NCBI GenBank assembly: GCA_963575745.1
Contig: CAUYUJ010000725.1
Location: forward strand, 428,501 to 492,500
DNA from: Prorocentrum cordatum
Taxonomy: Eukaryota > Sar > Dinophyceae > Prorocentrales > Prorocentraceae
Direction of reading: 5' to 3'
Length of the DNA: 64,000 bases
In this document: in pieces, positions 32,985 through 42,784 of the stretch
Layout: every line of letters starts with the position of its first letter
How positions within the stretch are numbered: the stretch's first letter is position 1
The notes under the pieces: model-generated
Seen by the model: only the letters and a program-made list of their open reading frames with translations
Told to the model about the DNA's origin: nothing
Database searches by the model: none
Translations under genes and position numbers: made by a program

Positions 32985-33385
32985 TGTTGGAAAACATCTT
33001 CCTTATCTTTCTTTTTAACTGGGTTGAATTAGTCAGGACTGGGATCTAGCGCTCGCCCCCCCCCCCCCCCCCCGACTTTGCACGATATTTAAAGAGAGGC
33101 TGTAAGGCGAACGCTATATCCGACGCTGTCTTGGCTCGAGACTGCTCAGTCCTATATGCTAGATGCACTGCCTTGCGTACCTCTTTTCGCGCTTCATAGC
33201 AACGGACAAAGACCGCGTCCTTCTATGATCCATCTCCCGATCCCACGGCTTGTATCTTACCTCTCGTCTTGCTTGCCATCAAGGGATGAGTTGTGGGATG
33301 CTTCGATACATCGCCGACGTTATCCAAGGAGTGGGGCTGTCAGCATACTACCTCATGGCCAAGCCCTGTACTTTTCCTTGTTATT
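32985..33385 (+). repeat. 3' LTR
   Basis: Begins TGTTGGAAAACATC, contains a poly-C run at 33057-33073, a TATTTAAAG-like box at 33085, and from 33074 matches the 5' LTR. End is approximate because the terminal CA is degraded. Confidence 0.7.
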
Positions 33386-33390
33386 ATGTG

Positions 33391-35026
33391 GACGGCGTCT
33401 CAGGGCCTTTGGGGGCCATTGCTGGGCGCTCTTGGACAATGCCGGAGTTTTCTGGACACATTACAGCGATATGGCAGCATCCTAGGAGCAAAGCGTGGGA
33501 CCGGGCAACATCATTGAAACCACGATCGTTTATCAATGATTTGCATATGCCTGCGACATTACACGCTACCATGACAGCGCAGCAGTGCAGCAGAAAACCG
33601 ATTGAGCAGTTCTGCGTTTTATTTCCCGTGGGTCGGGTGTCGAGCAAACTGTTCGCTTGTCCGCAGCAGCATTGTTTTCTTCCTTCCTCCTTCGTCATCC
33701 GCCTGGTGTTGCTTTGCGTTTTTCTTTGATGGCATCCCGGGTGGTTCTTAGCAGTTGCTGTGAAATCTGTTGCGTGTCTGTTGCGATGCTCTTGGGGCCT
33801 CGTTAAATACCTTGCGGGGGTTTGTTTGGGCGTTGTTTGGAAGTGCCCTTCCCGTTTCCTGCCAGGACCAACCCGACGTTTTAGCCCTCCCCCCCGTGCG
33901 CGAGAAAACGAAACGAGCGTACGAGGAGGAAAAAATATCAGCAATGAGCGGCGGTAAGGATGAAAATAGGACGAACACGAGAAGGTTGAGTTCGAGACCC
34001 GTTTCCACTTCAGCGCCCAGCGCTAGAAGTCTGAGTTTGCGTGGCCCAAAACTCCACAACCTTTTTTTTCTGTTCCAGTATGTGACGAATAGCGGCAGGT
34101 AGACGAAGAGGCAAAGGAGCTTAAGACCCTTTTTAGGTTAGTGCCATGTCGAAACTCGCGTTCGTATTGATTTTGTTCGTTTATATCCGCAGTCTCTCAG
34201 TCCCTCATCCGCAATGTCCTGCTGTTGTTTGTTTGTTATAAGTCCTCCTCCGATGAGGAGGAGGAGGAGGAGGGCATCGATGAATGCCAGCTGGGGGAGG
34301 TGATTGAGTTTATGATTGGTTCCAGTTTGGATGAGAAGAAGGATTCGGTTGATGTTCTGATCCATAACCAGCGCAGTGTCCTGTCTGTTGGCTGGAAGGT
34401 TTTTCGGGGGCTTGTTGGGCGCCAGTTGGGGGCCTGTCGGGATTAGGGCGTTTTTGGGCGCGATGGTTCCGTTTCTTGGGCCATTTTGTTGACGCGTTGG
34501 GGGTTTTGACGAAGGTGGCGCAAAGAGCAGCAGATCGCAGTCCAGCAGAGGACTTGACAGTCTGGCGCCCAAGGGGGGCCAGTGGATTCCACATTCCTTC
34601 TTTGTTATCTTTTTGACATGATTTTCTCGCTCTCTCGGTTGTCGTCATCTTCGCCATGTTCCACGAGCGTTGTTTCACGTCTCGACTTCTCCAAGGGTTT
34701 CCGGATTCCGCTCTCGATGCCCCCGAGGAACAAACCAGGAAGTCCCAGAGCAGTTCTGCCAGTTCCGCTGCGGTGTGCCATGCAGTTTGTTTGATGTGCA
34801 GTTGGGGCAAGGACAGAAAGCGCCAGGAGAGCATGCAGCCTTAAGGTAGCATGTTTGGACAGCGGGTCCCAGTGGTAGGGGGGCTTGGAGGAGGAGTAGC
34901 AGCGGGAGCAGGCAACAGGTAAGACTTCAGAAACACCATGTCGACCCACACGTTTATTTCCTTCGTTATGCGAGCGACGGAAGTAGTGAGCCAGTTTATT
35001 TCTTCAAATCTCAGACGAGTCGCGTA
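33391..35026. other. No gene recognised
   Basis: Moderate GC with no protein features. 34252-34275 is a short GAG run. Open frames on both strands (33384-33944, 34310-34834) have no motifs. Confidence 0.5.
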
Positions 35027-35645
35027 ACCCCACCAGCCCATCAAGAAAGGATGCCCAGGCGAGTTTCCCTGGTCAGGCATGTGGAGGAGCACGCAGAGGA
35101 ATTAGGCTTGGGGTAGCCGTCATACCTCAAGAGGGGGAGAATAAGGAGGAGTCGGAGGAGGAGAAGGAGGAGGAGGGGAGGGGGGGAGGAGGGAGGAGGG
35201 AGGAGGAGGAGGAGTCGGCGGAGGAGGAGGAGGACGACGACGACGACAAGCAGAAAGGCCAGAGGCCTCCTGGATGCCATTTTAAGTCTCTTCGGATGTC
35301 TCTTGAGAGCTTTCTCTTGGAGTGTTTTGGGGGCATCTTGGAGGCATCTTTGCGGCCCCGTGGGCCTCTTGAAGCGTCTTGGGTGCCTCGGGGGATCCTC
35401 TCGGGGCCTCTTGGAGTTCTCGTCGGAGCCTCTTAGGGGCCTCTTGGGAGCCTCTCGGGGCCTCGTGGGCACATCCGGGGGCCGTCTTGGGGCCATATTA
35501 GAGGAGATCGATCAAAGAATAGGGGGTACTTGATGAGCACCTCTCCCTCAGGAGCCTAACATTGGCCCATCATGTTTGCCCTCTCCCCGAAGCCTTCTTG
35601 GACGATCCAACGTCCCGCGGCCCCCCTCCATCCAGGTCAAGGGGA
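35027..35645 (+). repeat. Dispersed repeat family R2, copy 1
   Basis: Begins CCCCACCAGCCCATCAAG, carries a GGA-rich middle (35150-35245), then CTCTTCGGATGTC and CTTGG quasi-repeats, then GAGGAGATCGATCAAAG (35502). It continues through CTCTCCCCGAAGCCTTCTTG to CATCCAGGTCAAG. The same series occurs at 39697-40460. Confidence 0.75.
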
Positions 35646-35809
35646 CGGGAGAAGGGGGAGGGGCAAACCCCTCCCCGAAGGGGAAGACGGGGGGTTGGAA
35701 GAGGAAGCGATCTAGACCTATCACGCCCTAAAGGGCTGGTGGGAGTTTCCACCAAGGAGCGGTTGCAACGACATTCCTTGCATGTGATGTGGGCTCTTTT
35801 GATTTTGAC

Positions 35810-35897
35810 CACTCGCTGGAGAGTGAAATCCGCGGCTCCGCCTTGTTTTTCATCACTCGCTGGAGAGTGAAATCCGCGGCTCCGGCTTGCTCCTTTC
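35810..35897 (+). repeat. 44-bp tandem duplication
   Basis: CACTCGCTGGAGAGTG followed by AAATCCGCGGCTCCG starts at 35810 and at 35854. CACTC/GAGTG form a small stem in each copy. Confidence 0.9.
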
Positions 35898-37289
35898 TTT
35901 CCCTTCTGCTGTGCCGGCCGCAACGCCTCGCTGCTTTCCCCGCCTGTGCCCCACGTGGCCACCCCCCTTCTGCGGGCACAGAGGCTTGCCCTGACTTCCC
36001 CTCTGCGATCTGCTCCTCCCCCCGAGCCGCCCGCACCCCCCCCCCCCCCTCCCTGCCAGGCGAGGCCCACCGGAGACGGGGGGCAGAAGCCGGCCCGGGG
36101 CGCTCCGGGCAGGAAGCGCCCGAGGCAGGGCGGGTGACCCGCGAGGCCGCCCGGGGCCGCGCCCCACAAGCGCCCGGAGGCCCGATGCTCCGAGCAGGAA
36201 TCGCGGCGGCACCGTGTTCGGCCTGCGGGGGCCCTCGACGGCCTCCGGGGGCCCTCGACGGGCCCCAGGACCATCAAGAGGAACGAGTCAGGACGAACAG
36301 CGGGGCCTGGGGAAGTGGTCCAGGCCTCCGGGGGCCCACGCATCGACAAGAACAGAGAGAGTCGAACGTCTGGACCTCCCAAGCGCTCTCTCGATCTTCG
36401 CGCATGCCTTGCTCTTATCATCCTCCCCTTGCTCTTTCTCCTTCTCCTGCTCCCTTCCGCCTCTCCTGCTTCTCCTCCTCTTCTTCCTCCTCTCCGTGCG
36501 CCTTCCCATCCTCTTCCTCCGCTTTCCTCTCCTATCCCTCTCTTCCACATCGCTCCCCTTGTTTTGCTGCGGCCCCCTCTGTCTTTCTATGTGACAGTCG
36601 TACCGACCAAATCGCGGCGGCGGCGTCGACGAACCGCCGTCCTGTAGAGCGACATCCAGCATAGCGGCCTCGTAGCATCGTGCAGCAAGGCTTCAGGCCG
36701 TCAACAACTCGCGGAGCGGCGAACTTTCAACCGCAGAGCCTGACGGGCCAAGGCGTCAATCGGCTCGCATCCAGGGGCCCGAGGGGGCTTTTTGAAGCCC
36801 CCCCCGGCCTCTGAGAAGCCTCACGAGAAGCTCCGACCGCGCCCGAGAAGCCTCTGAGCCCTGGCGCCTGCCTTAGCCCTGGCGCCTGCCTTCTGAGAAG
36901 CGCCCCGCCTTCTTGGAAAGCCGCCCCCCTCGCGCCATCCGCTTCTGCGCGCCGCCACTCGCGCTCATCGATGGCGGCACGAGTCGGACCAAGGGATGCG
37001 ACGGCAAGCTGCTTTTTGCGGATGCTCGAGGTTTCGCTACTCTGATGCCTCTCTTCAGGAGCTTGACAGGAGTTTGAAAGGAACCGGGGGCACCCCAAAC
37101 GGCGGGAGGATAGGAGAAGAAGGAGGAGGAGGCGGAGGAGGAGGAGGAGGCGGAAGGAGGCGGAAGGAGGCGGAGGAGGATGAGGAAAAGGAGGAGGTGG
37201 AGGTGGAGGAACAGCGAGGAAGAGAGGTAGGAGACGAGGCCGCGCTGGCGCCGAGCGCCGCGGAGGTCTGCCTGCGAGCGGGCTTGGCG
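35898..37289. other. No gene recognised; GC-rich and pyrimidine-rich sequence
   Basis: 36035-36050 is poly-C, 36420-36560 is CTC/TCC-rich, 36865-36898 has a duplicated CCCTGGCGCCTGCCTT, and 37108-37215 is GGA-rich. The long minus-strand frame here has no domain features. Confidence 0.5.
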
Positions 37290-38345
37290 CAGCGCGAAGG
37301 CTTCAGCGGCACAGTCTGCGTCGACGGGTCCGACAGCTGCCCCTCGAGGCGGAGCTGTCGAGGCGCGGCTGGGCGGCGATCGTGGTCAGCGAAGATGGCC
37401 TTCTCCAGGGCAGCATGTACGGCTGCGTCCCAGGCTCGATCCAGGAGATCGAGCTGCACGCGGTGCTCCGCGTGCTGCAGGAAGCCTCCGTCGGCGCACT
37501 GCAGGTGGTGACGGACTGCCTTGGCGTGGCACAGGACTATGCCAGAGGTCGAGCCTGGTGCTGCTCGGTATGATCGAAATACGCCGGGCTCTGGACACAG
37601 ATCTGGGCGCGGCTCGTCGATATGCAACAGCGGGGGCAGCTTCGCATTGCGCTGGACCCGAACCCGCGCCAGCTGGGTCAGGGCGCGGCGTGAGGGGGCC
37701 CCGCTTGCCTGGCACCGCGGCAGCAAGGGGGCCGATGCCAGGGCCGAGCTCGGAGCCCGACTGCACCCGCAGCATGGCCTGCGGGCGGCCGCGAAAGAGG
37801 CGGCGTGCGCCCTCCTGGGCACCACATGGCTGTCCTCAAAAGGGTGGCGAGGGAGGGCTGGCCCGACCGCCCCGCTGTCTCGGCCCCTCGGCCCCTCCAA
37901 AAACGATCTGGCGCTGGAGTCCTCGCCCGCGGGCCAAAGCGTCGTGCGTCTCGGCCGTGCTTGGGGATGTAGCACCTGCGGGGCGAGCGAGGAAGGCCCG
38001 CGTCGTGGCCACCCCCTGCCCTGGGATCCCCCGGGCAGCGGCCCAGCCCCACCAGTCCCATGATTTGCGTGGCTCGTGGGCGGGACGTCGGGCGGGAGCT
38101 GGCTGGGAGTGTTGTCTCTTGGAATGGTGGGGCCATCGTGTTCTGCGCGATGTGCGGGGCCTACGGGCGCAGGCAGACCCACCTCCTGGCGCGCCCGTGC
38201 CAGCCCTCGTCGCAACGCGAACGGGCAGCGGTTCGATTAGCTTGGGCGGCGCTCGATTGCCTGCGGGCGGGCCATCAGCCCCAGTCTGGAGTTTTCCAGG
38301 GTCTGCCTTCCCCGCTGGCGCGATAGGAGGTCGCCAGGGCCGCCG
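37290..38345 (+). pseudogene. LINE relic C: RNase H and Cys-rich C-terminus
   Basis: VCVDGSDSC (37314) offers the first RNase H Asp. After a frame change, RRGWAAIVVSEDGLLQGSMY, then IQEIELHAVLRVLQEA with the Glu, and ALQVVTDCLGVAQDYARG with the second Asp (37499-37550) follow. Later frames read LWTQIWARLVDMQQRGQLRI and GSKGADARAELGARLHP, where ADA fits the last Asp. 38060-38326 ends with FCAMCGAYGRRQTHLLARPC, a Cys pattern I associate with dinoflagellate LINE C-termini. No RT motifs precede it, so only the 3' part is here. Frameshifts make it inactive. Confidence 0.65.
37290..38345 (+). mobile_element. Non-LTR retrotransposon relic C (3' fragment)
   Basis: Element-level entry for the RNase H-bearing fragment above. 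Left boundary is where recognisable coding starts after a GGA tract; right boundary is the TAG at about 38324 plus a short tail. No duplicated flanks found by eye. Confidence 0.5.
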
Positions 38346-38524
38346 CGTGTGGGCGGCCCAGGAGCAAGAGGTAATTATTGTTCCTGAGTGCCTTTGGATT
38401 TGGTGCGGCGCACGGACCGCCGGCGAGAAATTGTTGTACCCTCGAGGTTTAAATGTGCCTTGGGGGCGGCTCCTCAGTGCGTAGGCACGTTTTGCATTGC
38501 GGAACGCTTCCTGGTAGGTATTCG

Positions 38525-38590
38525 AGGAGGAGCAGGAGGAGGAGGAGGCGGAGGAGGAGGAGGAGGAGGAGGAGGGGGAGGAGGAGGACC
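38525..38590. repeat. (GGA)n tract
   Basis: GGAGGAGGAGG with few GCA/GCG interruptions. Confidence 0.9.
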
Positions 38591-38739
38591 AGTGCAAACC
38601 CAAGACGCATCATAGACGCTGCAAGCCAACAAAGTCAATGACCCTCTTCTGAGTTCCCTACGATATTCCATTTTCACTGCAGGACCTGCCCGGTTGGACG
38701 ACATCCGTGTGAGAACCTTCAACCGTGCCAAAACATAGT

Positions 38740-39250
38740 TCCTGGTCACCGCCTCGAATCCACGTCATTGTTGCGCCCGGTTATGTCAGTTCGTGCCAGA
38801 ACGCCGTCCGTGGGACCTCATCACCGCGAATCAACGTGCGCGTTGCGTTTGGACGTTCCTAAGTCACGTCTGAACACCATCCTTGGGACTTCAACCGTAC
38901 GGGCCGTTTGATTTGCTGCGTCGAAGACTAATGTGTGCACCGTTGGGGCGACAAACACATGTTGAGAAGGAACCGCCCTCCATCCTTTAAGCTGCAGCAT
39001 GTTCAAACACGAATGCGAGCGACGCTAAGGACAGGGCCACCGTTTGAAAAAGGCCGCTTCCTCCTTTGTGATGATGTTGTTGTTTTTAAGGCGAGTGCGC
39101 GCACTGCTAAGGCCAGAGGCACATGTTAAAATGGGCCCGCCTTCCATCCATGACGTTGGTGCACATGTCAAGACGTGCGCGCGGAGCTAAAGCGATAACC
39201 GCATTTTGAAAATGGCCAGTCCTCTACCAGTGATTGTGTTGTTCTTGTGA
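38740..39250. repeat. Diverged tandem repeat array, ~60-70 bp units
   Basis: Recurring blocks: CCRTCCKTGGGACYTCA (about 38806 and 38877); GCTAAGGCC or GCTAAGGAC with RTTTTGAAAA-like blocks (about 39027, 39107, 39205); and GTTGTTSTT (39079, 39239). Units are degraded, so the period is approximate. Confidence 0.45.
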
Positions 39251-39339
39251 AGTTTTGGGATCGTATGTGGTGAGAAAGACGCAGGCATAACGACTGGTCC
39301 CGCCCTGCGGACACGTCTGGGGGCGCGACAGGGAGGAGT

Positions 39340-39490
39340 TATCTTCAAGGAGCGAGGATGGAAGAGGACGACGGAAAAGGGAAGGGAAACGGGAAGGAAG
39401 GGGGGTAGGGGGAGGGGAGAGGAGGGAAGAGGAGGGATAAGTGCGGAGGAAAGGAAGAGGAGGACGAGGAGGGGGAGGGAGTGGGAGCAG
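39340..39490. repeat. Purine-rich GGA/GAAGG tract
   Basis: Low-complexity purine run with no gene. Confidence 0.8.
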
Positions 39491-39696
39491 GAGTCAATTT
39501 AGCCACGCCGATCGAGTCAGAGGGCCCTGCCTGCTCCTGCCCGCCCCCCCACAACCCATAAATCGAATGTGGCACAGCTTCACCTTTGCCTTGGAGTGTG
39601 CTCCCACCTCGCAAACGGAAGGCGCTCGCGCGCGGCCCTCGCTTCCGACGGGCTTGCTTGCGAAGGTAGCACTGCGAATTCCTAGACGCTCCGAGA

Positions 39697-40460
39697 AGCC
39701 CCACCAGCCCATCAAGCAACGATGCCCAGATCAGTTGCCCTGATCAGGGGTGCGGCGGAGCATGCAGTGGAATAAAGGACCTGGGGTAAGGCATCATACC
39801 CCAGACGGAGGGGACGGAGAAGGAATCGGAGGAGGAGCAGGAGAAGGATGAGTGGGGAGAGGGGGAGAGGAAGGAAGATGGAGGAAGGAGGAGGAGGAGG
39901 AGGAGGAGGAGAAGGATTAGGCGGATGAGGAAGAAGAGGAGTAGTAGGAGGAGGAGGAGGAGGAGGAGGAGGAGGAGGAGGAGGTGGGCGAGTGGGAAGG
40001 CCAGATGCCTCTTGCATGCCTCTCGGAGTCTCTTCGGATGTCGTTCGAGAGTTTCTTGGAGTCCTCTTGGGGCGTCTTGGGGGCCTGTTGGCAGTCCTGG
40101 TGGCCTCTTGGGACGTCTTGGGTGGCGTTGGGGGGCCTCTTTGGGCCTCCTCGGGGTCTCTTGGGAGCCAGTTTGGGGCCTCTTGGGCCTCCTGGGCATC
40201 TTGGGGGCTCCTGGGCACCTCTTGGGGCCGTCCTAGGGCTTCCGAGCCTCTTGGGGCCATCTTGGGGCCATCTTGGAGGAGATCGATCAAAGGAGGGACG
40301 GCCGTAGCAAATTAGCGCCCCCCCCCCCCCAAGGAGGCCTAAAGGTTGCAAATGCCAAAAGAGTTGTAAAGTCAATGATGTTGGCCTTCTCGCCGAGGCC
40401 ATCTTGGACGCTCTAACAAGCCGCCGCCCCCACCCCGTGCAGGTCCAGAAGAATGAGTTC
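39697..40460 (+). repeat. Dispersed repeat family R2, copy 2
   Basis: Same block order as 35027-35645: CCCCACCAGCCCATCAAG; GCATCATACC; GGA-rich middle (39820-39990); CTCTTCGGATGTC; CTTGG quasi-repeats; GAGGAGATCGATCAAAG (40274); GGCCTTCTCGCCGAGGCC; and GTGCAGGTCCAG. Longer than copy 1, mainly in the GGA and CTTGG parts. Confidence 0.75.
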
Positions 40461-40569
40461 CCCTAATGGAGCGGGTTGACCCTTCCACTGACGACAAAAT
40501 TGTGCCGCCCGTTCCCTCCCCCAAACAGCCCGTCCCAGATGCCTGCCGGAGGGCCCTCAATTGTCTTTC

Positions 40570-41230
40570 TGTTTTTTGGACGGTCTTAGGCTGGCCCCTC
40601 GCCCCCGAGGGCCTCCAAAAAGTCGCCTTTGGGGGCCACCTTGAGCCATCTTGGGGCCATCCTGGGGCCGTATTGGGGCCGTTTTGGGGTCATTCTGCGC
40701 CCATGTAGACCCTATTAGGGTCCTCTTGGAGCCATCTTGAGGCCGCCGACGTCCATCACAAGCAAAGAGCTGGGAAGCCAGAAAACATGTAACAGCATAT
40801 TATTATTATTTGATGATGTTCGCCTCTCGGGCGCCTTCTTGGCGAGCTCTGTGGCAGCATCGGGCCGTCTTGTGGCCGTCTGGGCGCCTCTTGGACGCAT
40901 GTTGGAGACCATCCCTGGCTAGCGTCGACCAGCGCGCGCCATTCTGGAAGCCATCTCGGGCTATCTGGAGCCCCCTTGGAGCCATCTTGGCTGCCCAGGC
41001 CCAGACGCCCACCCCTCCTGGGAAGTCGGAACATCGTCAAACCCTCCAGACAAGGCCAACACGACCCAGGACGGCTCCAAGACTTCCCAAGAGAACCCCC
41101 AAGACGGCCCAAGGTGGCCCCAAACACGGCCGCAGATGCTCACAAGAGGCGCCCAGGAGGGCTCCAAGATGCCTCCGAGAACGACCTTGTCTTAGAGACT
41201 CCTTCCAGGACTCCCCCTGGGACCTTCCCG
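40570..41230. repeat. CTTGGGGCC/CCAAGA quasi-periodic repeat block
   Basis: Left half has CATCTTGGGGCCATC-type words and, from 41050, the right half has the complementary GACGGCCCAAGGTGG-type words, so orientation flips inside the block. Confidence 0.55.
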
Positions 41231-41483
41231 GACCCCTCCCTGGACTCTCGCTGGACCTTTCCCGGGGCCAAGCATTTTGAAAAACAATCGAGATTCTCAT
41301 ACCAGTATATAAGAATATGAGGAGGATAGCTAGGTCAAAGGCTGGGGCCCCCTGCTTCCTTCTAGTCCCAAAGGAGGTGATTGGGCGAGCTCATGCATAT
41401 GAAGCGATTCGTCGAGTAGCATCCAGGCGGGCTTCCTCGCCCACGCCAAAAAAGATTCCTCTGACACCTCGCGAAACGCCCCG

Positions 41484-41600
41484 TCCAGATCCAGGGGGAG
41501 GGGGTTAGGGGAGAGGTATAGCCTTCCCCGAAGGGGTAAAGGGAAGATGGAACAGGAAACTCTCTAAACCACTTACGCCGAGAGAGCTGGCATTCTTGTT
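41484..41600 (+). repeat. Partial copy of a repeat also at 35630-35740
   Basis: Both carry ATCCAGG, GGGGAGGGG, CCTTCCCCGAAGGGG or CCCTCCCCGAAGGGG, then GGAAGA with AACTCTCTAAACC or AGCGATCTAGACC. CCTTCCCCGAAGG also forms a short stem. Confidence 0.5.
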
Positions 41601-41677
41601 GGACATACAGGATGGGACCCCCTGGGTTGGGTCGCTATCTGCCCTCCAGGTGGCAGAGTAGGAGGGTATACCAACAA

Positions 41678-41736
41678 GGATGGAGGATAGAGGATAGAGG
41701 ATCGAGGATCGAGGAGGAGGAGGAGGAGGAGGAGCC
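41678..41736. repeat. GGATAGA/GGATCGA minisatellite
   Basis: Heptamers GGATAGA x3 and GGATCGA x2 lead into a GGA run. Confidence 0.85.
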
Positions 41737-41886
41737 ACCTCTTCGCGAGTTCGGCCACCCTAGACGGGCGCCGGGCGCCGCGGCGCGCGGCGGGGATGTG
41801 CGCGCCGGGGCCCTGGCGCACGAGAAAGGCCGCCGCCCGCCTCGGCGGAAGGTTCGCGGCAGGGGGCGGGGGGGCGGTGGGCCAAC

Positions 41887-42082
41887 GTCGGGTCGGGCGA
41901 AAGGGGGGGATTGGGAAAGGGGGGGTTACGAAATTTGCTGCATGCAGCTGGTTTCGGCCTCACCGAGGGGCCCATTCCTCGATACGTGGCCGCTCCTGGC
42001 GCCGGGAGGCGCCGGGAGAATCAGCTACGTGAGCTGATTCTCAACCCCCCCTTTGCTATCCCCCCCTTTCGCCCGACCCGAC
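41887..42082. repeat. Inverted-repeat element, ~196 bp with 39-bp arms
   Basis: The left arm 41887-41925 (GTCGGGTCGGGCGAAAGGGG start) and right arm 42045-42082 (CTTTCGCCCGACCCGAC end) are reverse complements except for a few bases in the middle. A second perfect hairpin (arms GAGAATCAGCT, 42016-42026 and 42032-42042) lies inside. No transposase; could be a MITE or cruciform-forming repeat. Confidence 0.75.
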
Positions 42083-42140
42083 AGCGGCGCTTGCAGCGGC
42101 CGGGGAGAGAACCAGACAGGGAAGCTGGGAGAGGCGAATC

Positions 42141-42325
42141 TGCCCAGATCTCCGACGGTTTGACTGTGCGAGCTTCGCGTCTGCTTCTCGGTTTCGGCCT
42201 CCAGGGCCGTCTATCGGGTCGCAGCTGCGAAAGGCAAGTCTGCCCAGGTCCCCGACGGCTTGATTGTGTGAGCCCGCGTCTGTTTCTCGATTTCGGCCTC
42301 CAGGGCCGTCCATCGGGACGCGGGG
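42141..42325 (+). repeat. 100-bp tandem duplication
   Basis: TGCCCAGATCTCCGACGG at 42141 and TGCCCAGGTCCCCGACGG at 42241 start two copies, both containing TTTCGGCCTCCAGGGCCGTC. Confidence 0.85.
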
Positions 42326-42747
42326 CCTTCAAACACGGATCCGGGACGAACAAGTTCCTTGGGGAAGCGGCCGAGACTTTTCGGGCTGCGGATTGAGGAA
42401 ACAAAAAACACGTATCGTCGGATTTCAGGGTTGCCCACCCCTTTCCGCTCTTTCCAGCATTGGCCCCTTACACGTTCACGGGATTTCCGACTTCCACGTG
42501 TTCCAGGTTCTCTGCATCGATACCCGTATGTTCTTCTCGCTGCCACTTTGGAGGGCTCCGTGGTGGGGGTTCTCGTCCTCAGGGCTGAGTCCTTCGTGTA
42601 AGAAACAACAGTTATTACGGCCAGGAGCTCGGGCTTACCGTGTCGCTCCGCCCGCTCTGGCCACCCATGCTTCGGGACGACAAGCTATACACATCTCCAT
42701 TTCCAAGTGTCAATCTACCGAATTGTTCCGAGCCTCAGGGGAGCGGA

Positions 42748-42784
42748 GCGACACGCTATCCGCTTGTAGGGCATAGCGTGTCGC
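42748..42784. repeat. Perfect 12-bp hairpin
   Basis: GCGACACGCTAT and ATAGCGTGTCGC are separated by 13 bases; GCGACACGCT recurs at 42799. Function unknown. Confidence 0.85.

Larger units (their letters stand above)
19419..33390 (+). mobile_element. Ty1/copia-type LTR retrotransposon, ~14 kb, decayed
   Basis: A direct repeat of about 315 bp (19419-19732 and 33074-33385, roughly three-quarters identical by eye) flanks a + strand series of gag, RING-like, methyltransferase-like, zinc-binding, integrase, RT and RNase H segments. Integrase before RT is the Ty1/copia order. The 3' LTR can be extended left to TGTTGGAAAACATC at 32985, a copia-like LTR start; the 5' LTR lacks that part. Many stops and frameshifts across all domains, and the divergence of the LTRs, mark it as old. 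Length is large for copia, explained partly by a long gag-to-integrase interval with extra domains. Confidence 0.8.

Noticed and set aside
33074-33100. TATA-like box as a host promoter
   Set aside because: It lies inside the 3' LTR of the copia element and there is no host gene downstream; dinoflagellates rarely use a canonical TATA box.
35570-36550. 326-codon minus-strand open frame
   Set aside because: Gly/Arg/Pro bias follows GC and pyrimidine content, and it overlaps a duplicated 44-bp tandem and CTC runs. No domain.
37055-38215. 386-codon minus-strand open frame
   Set aside because: It is the antisense of the LINE RNase H region on the + strand, which has recognisable catalytic motifs; the minus frame ends in poly-Pro from a GGA tract.
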